Part shown: positions 1 to 10,245 of the stretch, one piece after another
Position numbering within the stretch: position 1 is the stretch's first letter
How the letters are laid out: every line of letters starts with the position of its first letter
NCBI GenBank assembly: GCA_903632075.3
Contig: CAHIKZ030000805.1
Coordinates: 547,501-611,500, forward strand
Direction of reading: 5' to 3'
From: Acanthosepion pharaonis
Lineage: Eukaryota > Mollusca > Cephalopoda > Sepiida > Sepiidae
DNA length: 64,000 nucleotides
The notes under the pieces: generated by a model
Database searches by the model: none
Told to the model about the DNA's origin: nothing
The model's input: the letters and a program-made list of their open reading frames with translations, nothing else
Program-made: the position numbers and the translations under genes

Positions 1-1346
1 CCCATCACAGAAACTATTGATATTATCAATAATTCCATGTATAAAAATAATTTAATTTCACCTCCATCAATCCAACCCAATATTTTAAGAAAACTATTGC
101 TCACTTGCACCACTAAAGTTCCTTTTCATAGCCAGAATGGTACTATCTATGCACAAACTGATGGAGTAAGTATGGGAAACCCTCTCGGACCATACTTCTC
201 TAATTATTATATGTCCTACATTGAAAACAAAGTTTTTACTAAACTTATTAAATCTAGAATATATGTTCATTATGTAGACTATATATTTATTTTACCTGAT
301 AACAAAAAGGAAATTGAAAATCTGAAAACTACATTTCAACAAAATTCCATTCTAAATTTTACATGAAATTAATGGGAAAAAAAAACCTCTCTTTTTTAGA
401 TGTTCTTGTTGATTTTAGTAATAATACATTTACAACTTCAGTTTATAAAAAACCACTAGTAAAGACTCTTACCATCTTAATTTCTCTAGTGAATGCCCTC
501 TTAGATATAAAATAGGTGTTATTAAAAATTTCCTCAAGAGAGCACACAAAAATTCTTTCTCTCGCTCACTTTTCTCTAAAGAATTTAAATAACGTAAAAC
601 AAACGTTTATTAATGACAGATTTCCAAATCAGTTGTTGGATTTCCATATTAGGCTTTTACAATCTAAGGTAGCTAATAGTAATGATGAGAATATAAATAT
701 AAATAATAGCATTAATATTTTTTATAAAAATCAGATGATTGAAAATTACAAACAAGATGAAACTAAACATAAGAACATTATTTAAAAAATGCACAACACC
801 AGTAAACAAGAGCAAAAATATTGGACTAATTATTCATTACAAAACATTTAAAACTGCCAGCCTTATAGCTAAAAATAATAATTCACCTCTTAGAAGAAAA
901 TTAAATAGAACAAATATTATTGATAAATTTAAATGTCCTTTAAGCAACTGTATTCCTGATCAATCAAAATTCGTAAACAATTATATAGGCCGTACTACAT
1001 GTTTGACATGAAGATTCGCATTACACCTTTCTAACCATAGCTCAATTAGATCTCATTTAAATACTCGTGGAGACCTACTGGACCCTAATCGTAACATACA
1101 TGTTGACAACACAAATATAATAGCATTGTCTACATATAAAAAAGGTTAAAAATAATGGAAGCCTTATTAATAAAAGCAAAAAAACCAACACTCACTAATA
1201 TCCACTATGAATATGGACAGAATATCTTGATCATGTTTTGAAAATGAAACATTATATAAATACATACATACAACAATCTATTTCTAGTTAACAGTTAATA
1301 TATTTCAACCTTGAAAATGGCTGAAAGTATAGCCGAAAGTGCTCGG
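1..1346 (+). mobile_element. Penelope-like retroelement remnant (RT and GIY-YIG), truncated by window edge
   Basis: The frame at 37-363 carries RT motifs typical of Penelope-like elements: QTDGVSMGNPLGPYFSNYYM and then YVDYIFIL, where the family has Y-x-DD. From about 380 the pattern LSFLDVLVDFSNN and TTSVYKKPL (the FLDV...TSVYRKP block) follows after a stop. Bases 516-785 give an RT-thumb-like region containing FPNQLLDFHIRLLQ. Bases 870-1140 resemble the C-terminal endonuclease: FKCPLSNC, a YIGRTT core, then LHLSNHSSIRSHL. Stops and frameshifts break the frame at several points, and the second catalytic Asp of the RT is Tyr, so it is dead. A hammerhead-like motif lies at the end (1309-1346). 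The 5' part is outside the window. Confidence 0.85.
1309..1346 (+). ncRNA. Degenerate hammerhead-ribozyme-like motif of the Penelope-like element
   Basis: The sequence reads CCTTGAAAATGGCT, then a loop, then AGCCGAAAGTGCTCGG. GGCT (1319-1322) can pair with AGCC (1331-1334), and GAAA follows at 1335-1338, as in stem II plus the GAAA box of a hammerhead. The expected CTGATGA box is mutated (CTTGAAAA). Penelope-like elements are known to carry hammerhead motifs in their pseudo-LTRs, which fits the position just after the endonuclease. Function is unlikely in this copy. Confidence 0.4.
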
Positions 1347-3236
1347 AAAAAGAAAAAAAAAAACAACATTTGAACAGTTTTTATATAATTTATCTACTGA
1401 AAAGAAAAAATTATATGATCACATGAGAAATTATATAAAAAACTTAATCAAAGCACTTTGTCTGTCATATTTAATGAAACTTGCATATATGTATGTAAAA
1501 GTTTATTTTAAATGTCAGTACAAAAATATAAGTAGTTTAGTCCTCACCTAGTGCCAAACATTTATATTCATTTACTAGATTAAGCTAATCAATAAATAAT
1601 CATGAAGCATGTTTGTTTTTTGTGCATTTTTCTTAAAAATTAGCACTTTTATAGTCTTTTATAGATTATGTAAATACACTAAATATATCAAATTTTGATG
1701 GACTTTAAACAGAATTATGTGTTTAATGGTTTGGAGAAAAATGAAATACAATTTATATATAATGGTGAACTAAAGTTTTTTTCATGTTTGAGTACTGTTT
1801 CATTGTACTTGTAAATTATCTTACACTACATGAAACCAAATCAGAGTTTTCCTTTTACTTTTTTAGCATCCATTAGTATAATTTGTGATAGCAATTTATA
1901 TACATTCTAAGTGATACAAATTAAAATGGTCAAGTGTTTTTAGTGGGCAGGGGGTTACTTTGGTGTGCAAGCATAATTTTTTCTTTCTAAGCCAGAACTT
2001 TACACCTGTGCTTTTCCTCAACAAAGTGCAGCCCTACTGAGTTTTAAATTTGATTGAGTGACACCATTGTTTCTTTGCTGCCTTTCCCTTTACTGTTGCA
2101 TTTTTGGTCTAAGACAAACAAGAATAACTGTCAGTCAATTTCATAGCATGTAATTATGTGCCTACATCTTGCTTTGGCACCTAATCACATTTTTAGTTAT
2201 TAAGAAAAGAGAAAAATTTGTTTCTGTTTCAGGATTTTTTAAAGATACCTCAGGCTTTTGTTGTGTTTGTCTTTATTGAATATTGCAGTTACAAGGCATC
2301 AGCTCTTTTAAAGGTTTCTTTTAATGTATAATCTTTTTTCTTGTTCATTTTTATTTTTTTATTAGTACTCTCCTGTCTTGCAAATAAAATAGGTAGTCAT
2401 AAATAATGAATTCTTGTTCTTCAGGCATAGTTATGTATGGTATAGTATGATTAATGATCTAGAAGAAATCAATGTTAGATTTGCAAAGTAGTTTCTTGTT
2501 AATAAAAAAAAAAAAAAACTTTTACTTTCTAATGCTTATTTATTTATTAGACAGTTCTCTGCTTACAGATTTCCTTGGATGGTTCCAGGTTTATGAAAGC
2601 TGTTCTGCTATTTATCCATTCTTTAGAATTGTTAATATATTGAATGAAGACTACTATCTGTGCCATGTATTTTTATCTCATTGATAGATAGCAATTATCT
2701 GCCATGTCTTTTGCATTGCATTTAACAGTTAATGTAGACAGAGAAGCACTGGAATATTCAGCAGAATATCTGTTATAATAAACTCATTTCTATCATGTCA
2801 TTTTAATTTTTTCTTAATACTTTCTGTTGCTATCTTTGCCTGTTTCTCTTTTTACATTACTCTCTTTTCTTTAATTCCATCTTTCTTTCCTCTCTTATTT
2901 TTTCATGCAATTTCTTTCATTTTCCTTAGCCACCGTATGAAAGGAAATCTTAATAGACTACAAACCTGTCAATCTGGCTTGCATAATGAGTTTTGTTTCT
3001 TTCCGTACAATCATCCATAGCATTTTCTTTGTCAACCCATTCCTTCCCTTGTGTTGCTTCCATCACCACACCCTTCTATCTTGTTGCCTCACACCCTACT
3101 CTACTTATCCCTGCACATACTCACATCAATCATGAGTGATGAACCTTCTCAGGATTCTGATGACACTCTGCTCATCTCCCTGGAGTATTGTTGCATAATC
3201 AAGTCAGCTTAGTAGAAGGGAGGAAAAGAAAATTCT

Positions 3237-3244
<8 letters not shown>

Positions 3245-3270
<26 letters not shown>
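3245..3270. repeat. (TC)n microsatellite
   Basis: An uninterrupted TC array of about 13 units. It is followed by ATGCATGCATACATAC and lies in a C/T-rich stretch from about 3000 to 3450. Confidence 0.95.
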
Positions 3271-5314
3271 ATGCATGCATACATACAAATCTTCAGATGT
3301 CTTTTTTCTGATCTGTCAGCTCCAACCATCCCCTTCTATCCTTTTTTCATTAATCTTCACTTTTCCCCACTCTGCTCTTTTAATCTTGTTTTCTCATCTA
3401 CCAAGCTCTGCCTTCCTTTCTCTCTCTTCCCCTATCAGTAGTATATAGCATTTAAATCACAGCTCAATGCATATTGGCTGCTTCTCTCTCCCTTTTGTCA
3501 AGATTTTGTTAATATTTAAAATGCTTTCTTTAAAATAGCAAGTGAAATAGCTTGCAAGTTTTTTAAGCCTTTACACTGAATACCTTGATGTGCTGCTAGT
3601 TGGAATCTAACAGTTTTCCTTTTGAAGACCTTTTTTTTTTTTTTTTTTGGTGAATGTTTGTCTTAAATTGAACAGTCATCCTACATTTTATCCATTGGGT
3701 TACACTTTTTTTGGAAAGTTTTATATTTTCTTTAAACCTAATATCAATTAAACAAAGGTCTTTTTATTGAAAAGACACCCTGTACACTCAACTTCATTTC
3801 TTACCAATCATACATATGAGAAAAGTATTAGACATTTTAGAAAACTGATAACTAAACATATGTGATACACTCTTAAACAAAATGACTGTGCATTAAAATA
3901 ACATTCTATAAAAATGTGTACTTTTGTTCATTTCTTAAACTCTACTTAAATAATCTTTTCTTTCATTTTATATTTATGGTAGCTAACTAGTCACTTCATA
4001 AACAATTTAAGATTTTTTTTAATGCCCAACATAATTAAAACTTGATTTAATGGCTTAGCAAGCCTCTCTCTTTAATTTCATATTAAAATATTAGTCATTT
4101 ATTCCTCAACATCAGACAACAATTTTGTGTACATATTTATGCTATGTAAATAACATGTATTTATAAGTAATAAACTGATCATATTGACCCCCAAATACTG
4201 TCTTCTGGTTTCAGTTTGGTTCAATCTATCAGTTATTTCTTACTCTGCGAATAAGATAAATGTATTATAAACTTTATCTGTAGTTTTTATTTATACAAAG
4301 AAGACTAATACTTCTTTAATTTTAAGAAGGGCTCTTTAGCCTTCAAGACTTTATAAGCCATAAAAAAAAGATGAGGCCTGAAAAAAAAATGAAATTTGGT
4401 AGATAACAGAAACAAGATTTTTTTTTTACATTTTTTTGTACACTGCAGTTTGAGTAATCAAACATGTTTATGATGGACCTGATTTCCTGAATATTATGCA
4501 AAAGAAATAATTAAGAATTTAGTATTCTGTGGCTTGGTAGAACCAACTTTCTCATAAATGAAGAACAGGCCTTAAATATCTTGATTTCCTTAAGGCAGTC
4601 TTGATTACTTCTCTGGTGTGTGCAGTCTTTCATTAGATTGACACAGTATGCCTATTGTTGGTTTCAATTGAAGCAATGTAGAGTTAGGCAGAAATGGTGA
4701 AGTTGATCCCTCATCAGTTGCCCTATGGCAGGATCCATTCATGATTTACATTTACAAAGACCGCCATCTTGGTTCAGCATGCAATGAATCCATAGGGGGA
4801 TTGTCTGACCAATCTGCTGAGGGAGAAGATTATTGGTGAAGAGCAGAAAGACAGTAGGAGGTCTTGTAGAACCTTAGGATATGCTCATGTTGATGAGATA
4901 GTGCTGACAATAAAAGAGAAAAAAATGCATCTGGAGAGAAAATAATAATCTTGAACTCTGTTAATATATTTAACTGTTTTTGTATTTGATACCCATGCAG
5001 TTTAACAAATTCCCCTTCCATATTAATTATAACCTCATATATAAGAACTTATAATTCTTGATTATCGTAAATCCCTTTTTTAAAAACTGATACTGTGATG
5101 ACCCCAAATTATGTAGATTTTCCTGGAACAATATATAAAAAGTAAGCAGCACCTTGAAGCAATTATCTTAATAAGGCAAATATATAAACTGGTCAACATG
5201 TAAGATTTCATAACATGTCCCAGTTTTTAATATCTCTACAGTTTTAAACTGACACATTATCTCTTAAATTTAAAACAATATTTTTGGTTTCTGTTCTAAC
5301 AGGTTAATATTTGA

Positions 5315-5384
5315 TTGGAAGGAATGTTCTTGTGGTTTTTAAATAAATTTAATGTTCCACAAACTGTGAGGACTTTCCTTCCAA
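5315..5384. repeat. Nested inverted repeat (possible hairpin)
   Basis: TTGGAAGGAA at 5315-5324 is perfectly complementary to TTCCTTCCAA at 5375-5384. Inside it TTGTGG (about 5330-5335) pairs with CCACAA (about 5357-5362). The result is a 70-base potential stem-loop with internal loops. It could be a MITE remnant or a chance structure. Confidence 0.5.
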
Positions 5385-5500
5385 CCAGAGAGAATGGTTA
5401 TTTGAACAAAAATATATCAATATTTTGGTTTATTTTCAAAGTGAGATACATCTGAAAAGCAAAAACAAAAAACAATGAAGTTAATATAATTGGCAGTTCA

Positions 5501-6950
5501 TTTTTTTTTCTTTTTTTATACTAATGTCCATTCTTTACAATGCCCAAGAGAGGGTTACTGAAGGAGCATGTTGTGTGAGTAGTAAGAAGTAGGAGGCATG
5601 GTTAATGGGGATACATTGGAAAAATAATGATTAATCCTAAACTTAAATGGGTTAAGATTGTTATGTTTGGAAAAGCATCCTCTTAGGAGTTGATTCCACA
5701 AAAAAGCTGTTTCAAATCAAACTTATTTCTCACTAATGGAATGCAAATGGAATGAGGGCAGTTCACTACAATGTATGTGACATGACTGCTCCTAGCTGTG
5801 AAGGTTAGAACTGGTGGAACTAAGGAATGTAGTTTGCCTGAACATTTTCCAAGGAAATAGTGATAGAGTAGTGAGTAGCCTGCCATGTTTCATCTGTGAG
5901 AAAAGATTTGTAGGGTGGAAGATAATTTACTACCCACAATGCCACATAGACTCTATGAAGACTGGGCAGCTCCAGGCCAGATATGGCAGTAGTAGTACTC
6001 CATTTCCAACCTGATCTGGCTCTTGTAAAGATAGACCATTTAAGGAGACATTGGGTTCTTACTGGAGCTGTACAAGGAACCAACCATGCTCATTAATTTT
6101 GATAGACAAAAACTCAGGGATGATGGAATGTTACCAGTTTGTTTTGTAGGTATTATATGTGATCAGACAGTTTTCCCCCATTGAGTTGTTTGAGCTAGAT
6201 CAGAGGAGAGATCAGCTGCCAGACTGGTCATCTAGAATTTAGGAAGTACATTCATATACCATTGTATCATCTGCATAGATATTCACAAAAGATCTGATTA
6301 TGTTCTTAGACAGATCATTAATATTATATTAATGTAGCCTTGGGGTTGCCTGCGTTGATTTCATGGGGCTCAAAGGACTGGCTATTAACAACTACTTTCA
6401 TGGAAGTTAGGAAGGACTTAATAGTTGAGATAACTCCACCAGTGAGCTTGTCTAGCAACCCCTTTTCAAAGCCCTTCAATATATTTAATGTGATCATTAA
6501 ATCATGATCTTGATGTATTTAATGTCATGCCTCACTGATTCTGTGAGTAATGACAGTTAAGATATTAGCAGTGAACTAAGCCAATCAAAATCTGTATTGT
6601 TTGTCATCCAAGAAGTTGTCCCTACTGAGATGACCAACAACCTTGTTGATTATAGCCTCAAAGAGTTTGTTGATGACACTAAGGAGGGTGATGGGCCAAT
6701 ATTAAAATGAGGATGAGCACTCAACCACATTCTTGAAAATAGGGCATATACTTGACACCTTCCTTAGACTTACAAAGGATTTCTTCTTCAGCCAATAGTT
6801 ATACATTTTTGCTAAGTTCAGAGATAAAAAGGGTGATATTCTTAAGGACAATCACTGGGATTTTATGTGAACTGATAGCTTCCTTTGGGTCAAAGCTTGT
6901 GACTTCCCAGACCGTGATAAAAATATTACTAAGTTTGTGCTCATTATTTT
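5501..6950 (-). mobile_element. 5'-truncated Jockey/CR1-type LINE, RT to 3' end
   Basis: Read on the minus strand, the element runs from about 6950 to a poly(A) tail (T-rich on +, 5501-5518). Frames broken by stops carry IPVIVLKN, then PITLLSVINKLFEAIINKVV and DDKQYRF (RT fingers). Next come INDLSKNIIRSFVNI and YADDTMVYECT, with YADD at 6277-6266, and then KLVTFHH. The C-terminus is the longest open piece (5886-5683), containing YHYFLGKCSGKLHSLVPP, VLTFTARSSH and IPLVRNKF. This tail is characteristic of Jockey-like LINEs widespread in invertebrates. Part of the RT between fingers and palm looks deleted or scrambled. The endonuclease ORF half is missing, which fits 5' truncation during target-primed reverse transcription. 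It is antisense to the host gene. Confidence 0.85.
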
Positions 6951-7623
6951 CCCACAACTATACACCAAAATTACAAAAATGTCCAAGGTACACCACTCTC
7001 GATGTATATCTACATCATTAAAATAAGTTGTGGTTTATTCTCTTTAAAGAGTAAGTCATTATTGTATGGAAGACAATATTTTTAAAATTAGTTAAACCTT
7101 ACTTAATAAAGTATATGCAGATAATCAGGTTCTATTTATGCAAATTCTCATGTTGTTTGCATCTTGTAAGCTCCTGAATGACCTACAAAACATCAATTAG
7201 CAGTCAGGATAAAATGAGTATTATGTCAAATAAATAGAAACAAAGAATTATTATACTTGACCAACTGTAACATTATAATTTATTGATGATTTACTATTCA
7301 AAACAACAATGGCAAATAAAATTCCAAACAAATTTTCAATTTAGTCCTCAAAAATAACCAGCTAATCAAAGTAATTTTTATAAATTGTCTGCAAGAAAAT
7401 ACAAAATAATAAAACAAAGTTATAGAAAGCCCGTTTTGTTTTTGTAGATAGCTATTAATGTACTTTATATATAAATTTCAACTGAATACAATTTGGATTA
7501 AAAGGACATAATTTATTAAGGTGAAAAAGTATTGAAAGTGCACTAATTTCAGAATCTTCTAAAGTAAATTTATGCCTAGGACCATAAAACATATCGCCTT
7601 TCCTCACAAAACTAATGCTGATA

Positions 7624-7631
7624 CAATATGG
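7624..7631. repeat. Target-site duplication, left copy (CAATATGG) of the hAT MITE
   Basis: Identical to 7828-7835 on the other side of the 196-bp element. Confidence 0.85.
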
Positions 7632-7827
7632 CAAGGATGGCCAACCTGTGGCGCATGCGCCATAAGTGGTGCATTCGATGCTTACATGTGGCGCATTGCA
7701 TCCTTTTGATGAAAAGAAACTAAGTCACTTCTACTCACGTACTGAAAGGAAGTAAATGTTTGTGTGGCGCATTTAAATTAATCATACAAAATATTGGCGC
7801 ATGGAATCAAAAGGTTGGCCACCCCTG
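7632..7827. mobile_element. hAT-type MITE (196 bp) with perfect 8-bp target duplication
   Basis: The left end CAAGGATGGCCAACC and right end GGTTGGCCACCCCTG are imperfect terminal inverted repeats. They are flanked by identical CAATATGG at 7624-7631 and 7828-7835. The 8-bp duplication and the CAGGGGTGGCCAACC-like termini fit the hAT superfamily. The interior has no coding capacity and repeats the word TGGCGCAT several times. The intact duplication suggests a relatively recent insertion. Confidence 0.88.
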
Positions 7828-8414
7828 CAATATGGGATGATCAAAAACAATAATGATAAAAAACTGAATGTCATAGGCTAAGTTAAATATCTAGATCAGG
7901 CATGTCAAACATGCAGCCAGCCCTTTACAAGCACACCTGCAACCCACACAAAGGATACTAATTTGGTCATCTAACAGCCAAAATTGCAGTTTTTATAATT
8001 TAGAAATTACAGTATTTAAGAAAATAAATTACATATTTTTTTTTACATTTTGATTTATTTTAATAGAATAGTAAATAATACTGCATAAATTTATTTTTAA
8101 AAATGTTAATATTATCGACAAACTTTAAGTTAGTACAATACTAAGCTATTATTTTAAAAATTGTAGTAAATATTTGATATTCTTGAAAATAATACAGGAA
8201 CAAATTCTCTCTAGTAGCCATGCCACCAGACATCACACCACGAAAACAATATAGCAGTTCATTAACAGTTGTAAACAAAACTTCAATTTCAAGTTTTAGA
8301 GGCAATACCAAAATTGCTTTATCTCTTACTGTTAGCTGTAGTTTAAATGTACCAGTAATTTTTCAGATTCTGTGATTTTGAAAATTAGTTTTTTCCTACT
8401 AAATCAACCCTAAA

Positions 8415-9960
8415 ATGGCTAGTGCTTCTCCAGCTAAGAGAAAAAGGAAATTGAACAAAGAAGGGCAAGTGTTTCAAAAAAATTGGGAATTGAAAAAATA
8501 CATTGTTTAATTTGCAACAGCTCCATCACCATGCCAAAAGAGTACAACCTGAAAAGGCATTATGAAACGAACCATCTATCTTACTATAAATATTAAGGCC
8601 CAATGTGCATTTAAAAACTCATGGAATTGAAGGCTAAATTGACACAGCAACAGACCTTTTTTACAAAAATTCATGCAAGCTATGAACTCAGCTAAATGAT
8701 AGCCATGAGTGGGAAATCTTACAGTGAAGATGATTTTGTAAAGGAATGTCTTGGAAAAATGGCTAAAATTGTATATCCAGAGAAAGCACGCTTATTCAAA
8801 AACATTTCATTAACCAGAAACACTGTTGCTGAATGGATTGATGAGATGTCAAGTGATTTGAAACAACATTTGAAGGCTGTATCATCATGGTTTGAACATT
8901 TTTCTATAGCTATTGATGAGACTGTTGATATCATTGGAATAGTTCAGCTTGCAATCTTCATCAGGGCCTGTAACAGTGAATTTAATATTTATGAAGAATT
9001 GATTGCATGACACTGCAACAAGCCAGGACACCTTGCATGCTTTTCTACCTAGTGTTACGAATATGGTTGGTAAACATAATGGTGTTGCTACCAAGTTACA
9101 AAGAAAACTAGAAAATTCACATCCAGATTCATCATTTACACATTTTCACTGTATCATCAGCAAAATTTGTATTCAAAGTGCTGAAAAGATTGTATTTGTT
9201 ATGACAATAAATAATTATGTTTTTGGATATGAAAGATAAAAACACAAATGAAATAAAGATCAAAGTTGGCAGCAAGATTTGGCTTTTCCTGTGGATATTA
9301 CTGAACAATTAACTGATCTTAATTTGAAAGTACAAGGTAAAAACAAACTATCACTCAGTTGTATGATGACATCAAGTGCTTCATTGCAAAACTAAGCTTA
9401 TGGAAGTTACAGTTGTCAAATGAAAATTTAGTTCATTTTCCTATGTGCAAAGAGCTGAAAAACACTGCCAATACTGAGACTGTACATGGCTTTGCTAAGT
9501 ATGACAGTCACCTGGAATTGTTGTCAAAGGAATTTCAGATAAGATTTAGTGATTTCTTATCTTTTGAACATCAGTTTGCATTATTCTCAACACCATTCAT
9601 CTTTGATGTTTCCAAGATAGAAAAAAGCCTGCAGATGAAAGTATTAAAATGCATTCAAATTCTACATACTCAGAGCAAAGTATCTTGAAGTAGGGAGTAC
9701 CTGGGTTCTTTTCATACCTTCCTGAAAAGTTAAAAAATTTCAGAAAGTTTACTACAAAGATTATGGCAATATTTGGTTCTACCTGTGTGTGTGTGTGTGA
9801 GAGAGAGAGAACAGTTATTTTCCTTTATGAAACCAACAAAATCTTCTCAGAGAACAAGGCTAACTGGTCAATATTTTTCATCTCTGATCACAATTGGAAC
9901 TGCACAAACATTTTATCCATACATACAAAAAATTGTCAGGAAAAAGATGTCAAACAGTAG
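8415..9960 (+). pseudogene. hAT transposase pseudogene (BED finger, catalytic core pieces, hATC domain)
   Basis: The probable start ATG at 8415 gives MASASPAKRKRKLNKEG. A one-base shift is then needed to enter the BED-type finger CLIC (8504-8515) and HYETNH (8558-8575). After two stops, 8696-9010 reads AMSGKSYSEDDFVKECLGK, then SLTRNTVAEWIDEM and FSIAIDETVDIIGIVQLAIF, with the first catalytic Asp region present. A frameshift leads to 9003-9239 (MVGKHNGVATKLQRK, FHCIISKICIQSAEK), and 9359-9688 holds a later segment. The dimerisation domain (hATC) is at about 9740-9960 with FSFMKPTKSSQRTRL and IGTAQTFYPYIQKIV. A GT/GA microsatellite (9784-9810) replaces part of the domain where the family has a YLCEQ-like motif. 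Several stops and shifts make it non-functional. Confidence 0.88.
9784..9810. repeat. (TG)n(AG)n microsatellite inside the hAT dimerisation domain
   Basis: About seven TG units run into six GA units. Flanking codons match the hATC domain on both sides, so the array expanded inside former coding sequence. Confidence 0.9.
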
Positions 9961-10245
9961 TAATTTTCATACAATGTATTTGTTGTTATTGCAAACTGCA
10001 AGTATATGTTATTTAAAATTTTATATTTTTTATCAAACTACTTTATATGAATCCTGCTAAAACATATGTATTTACATTGTGTGTTTCTAAATTTAAGTAA
10101 CAGAAATATTCTGCAATAAACTTTATTAAATGACTCCAATTAGTTGTAATGTACACATTTAGTTGTTGTGTGTGGCCCTCATGACAACACATATGTGACC
10201 ATGTGGCCCTCAGGGAACCCTCAGTTTGACATGCCTGATCTGGAT

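Larger units (their letters stand above)
1360..5500. other. AT-rich non-coding stretch
   Basis: No gene or transposon domain was recognised. Contents are poly-T (3631-3648), a TC array, a slightly less AT-rich segment at about 4650-4860 of unknown origin, and a nested inverted repeat at 5315-5384. The short open frames here have no recognisable protein features. Confidence 0.6.
7897..10237 (+). mobile_element. Decayed hAT transposon (ZBED/GTF2IRD2-like transposase) with TIRs and 8-bp TSD
   Basis: The ends are CAGGCATGTCAAAC at 7897 and GTTTGACATGCCTG ending at 10237, a perfect 14-bp inverted repeat. Flanks are ATCTAGAT (7889-7896) and ATCTGGAT (10238-10245), an 8-bp duplication with one mismatch, as expected for hAT. 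Inside is a + strand transposase pseudogene of the type related to vertebrate ZBED5/FAM200/GTF2IRD2 proteins. The element lies only 69 bp from the hAT MITE but has different termini. Confidence 0.92.
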
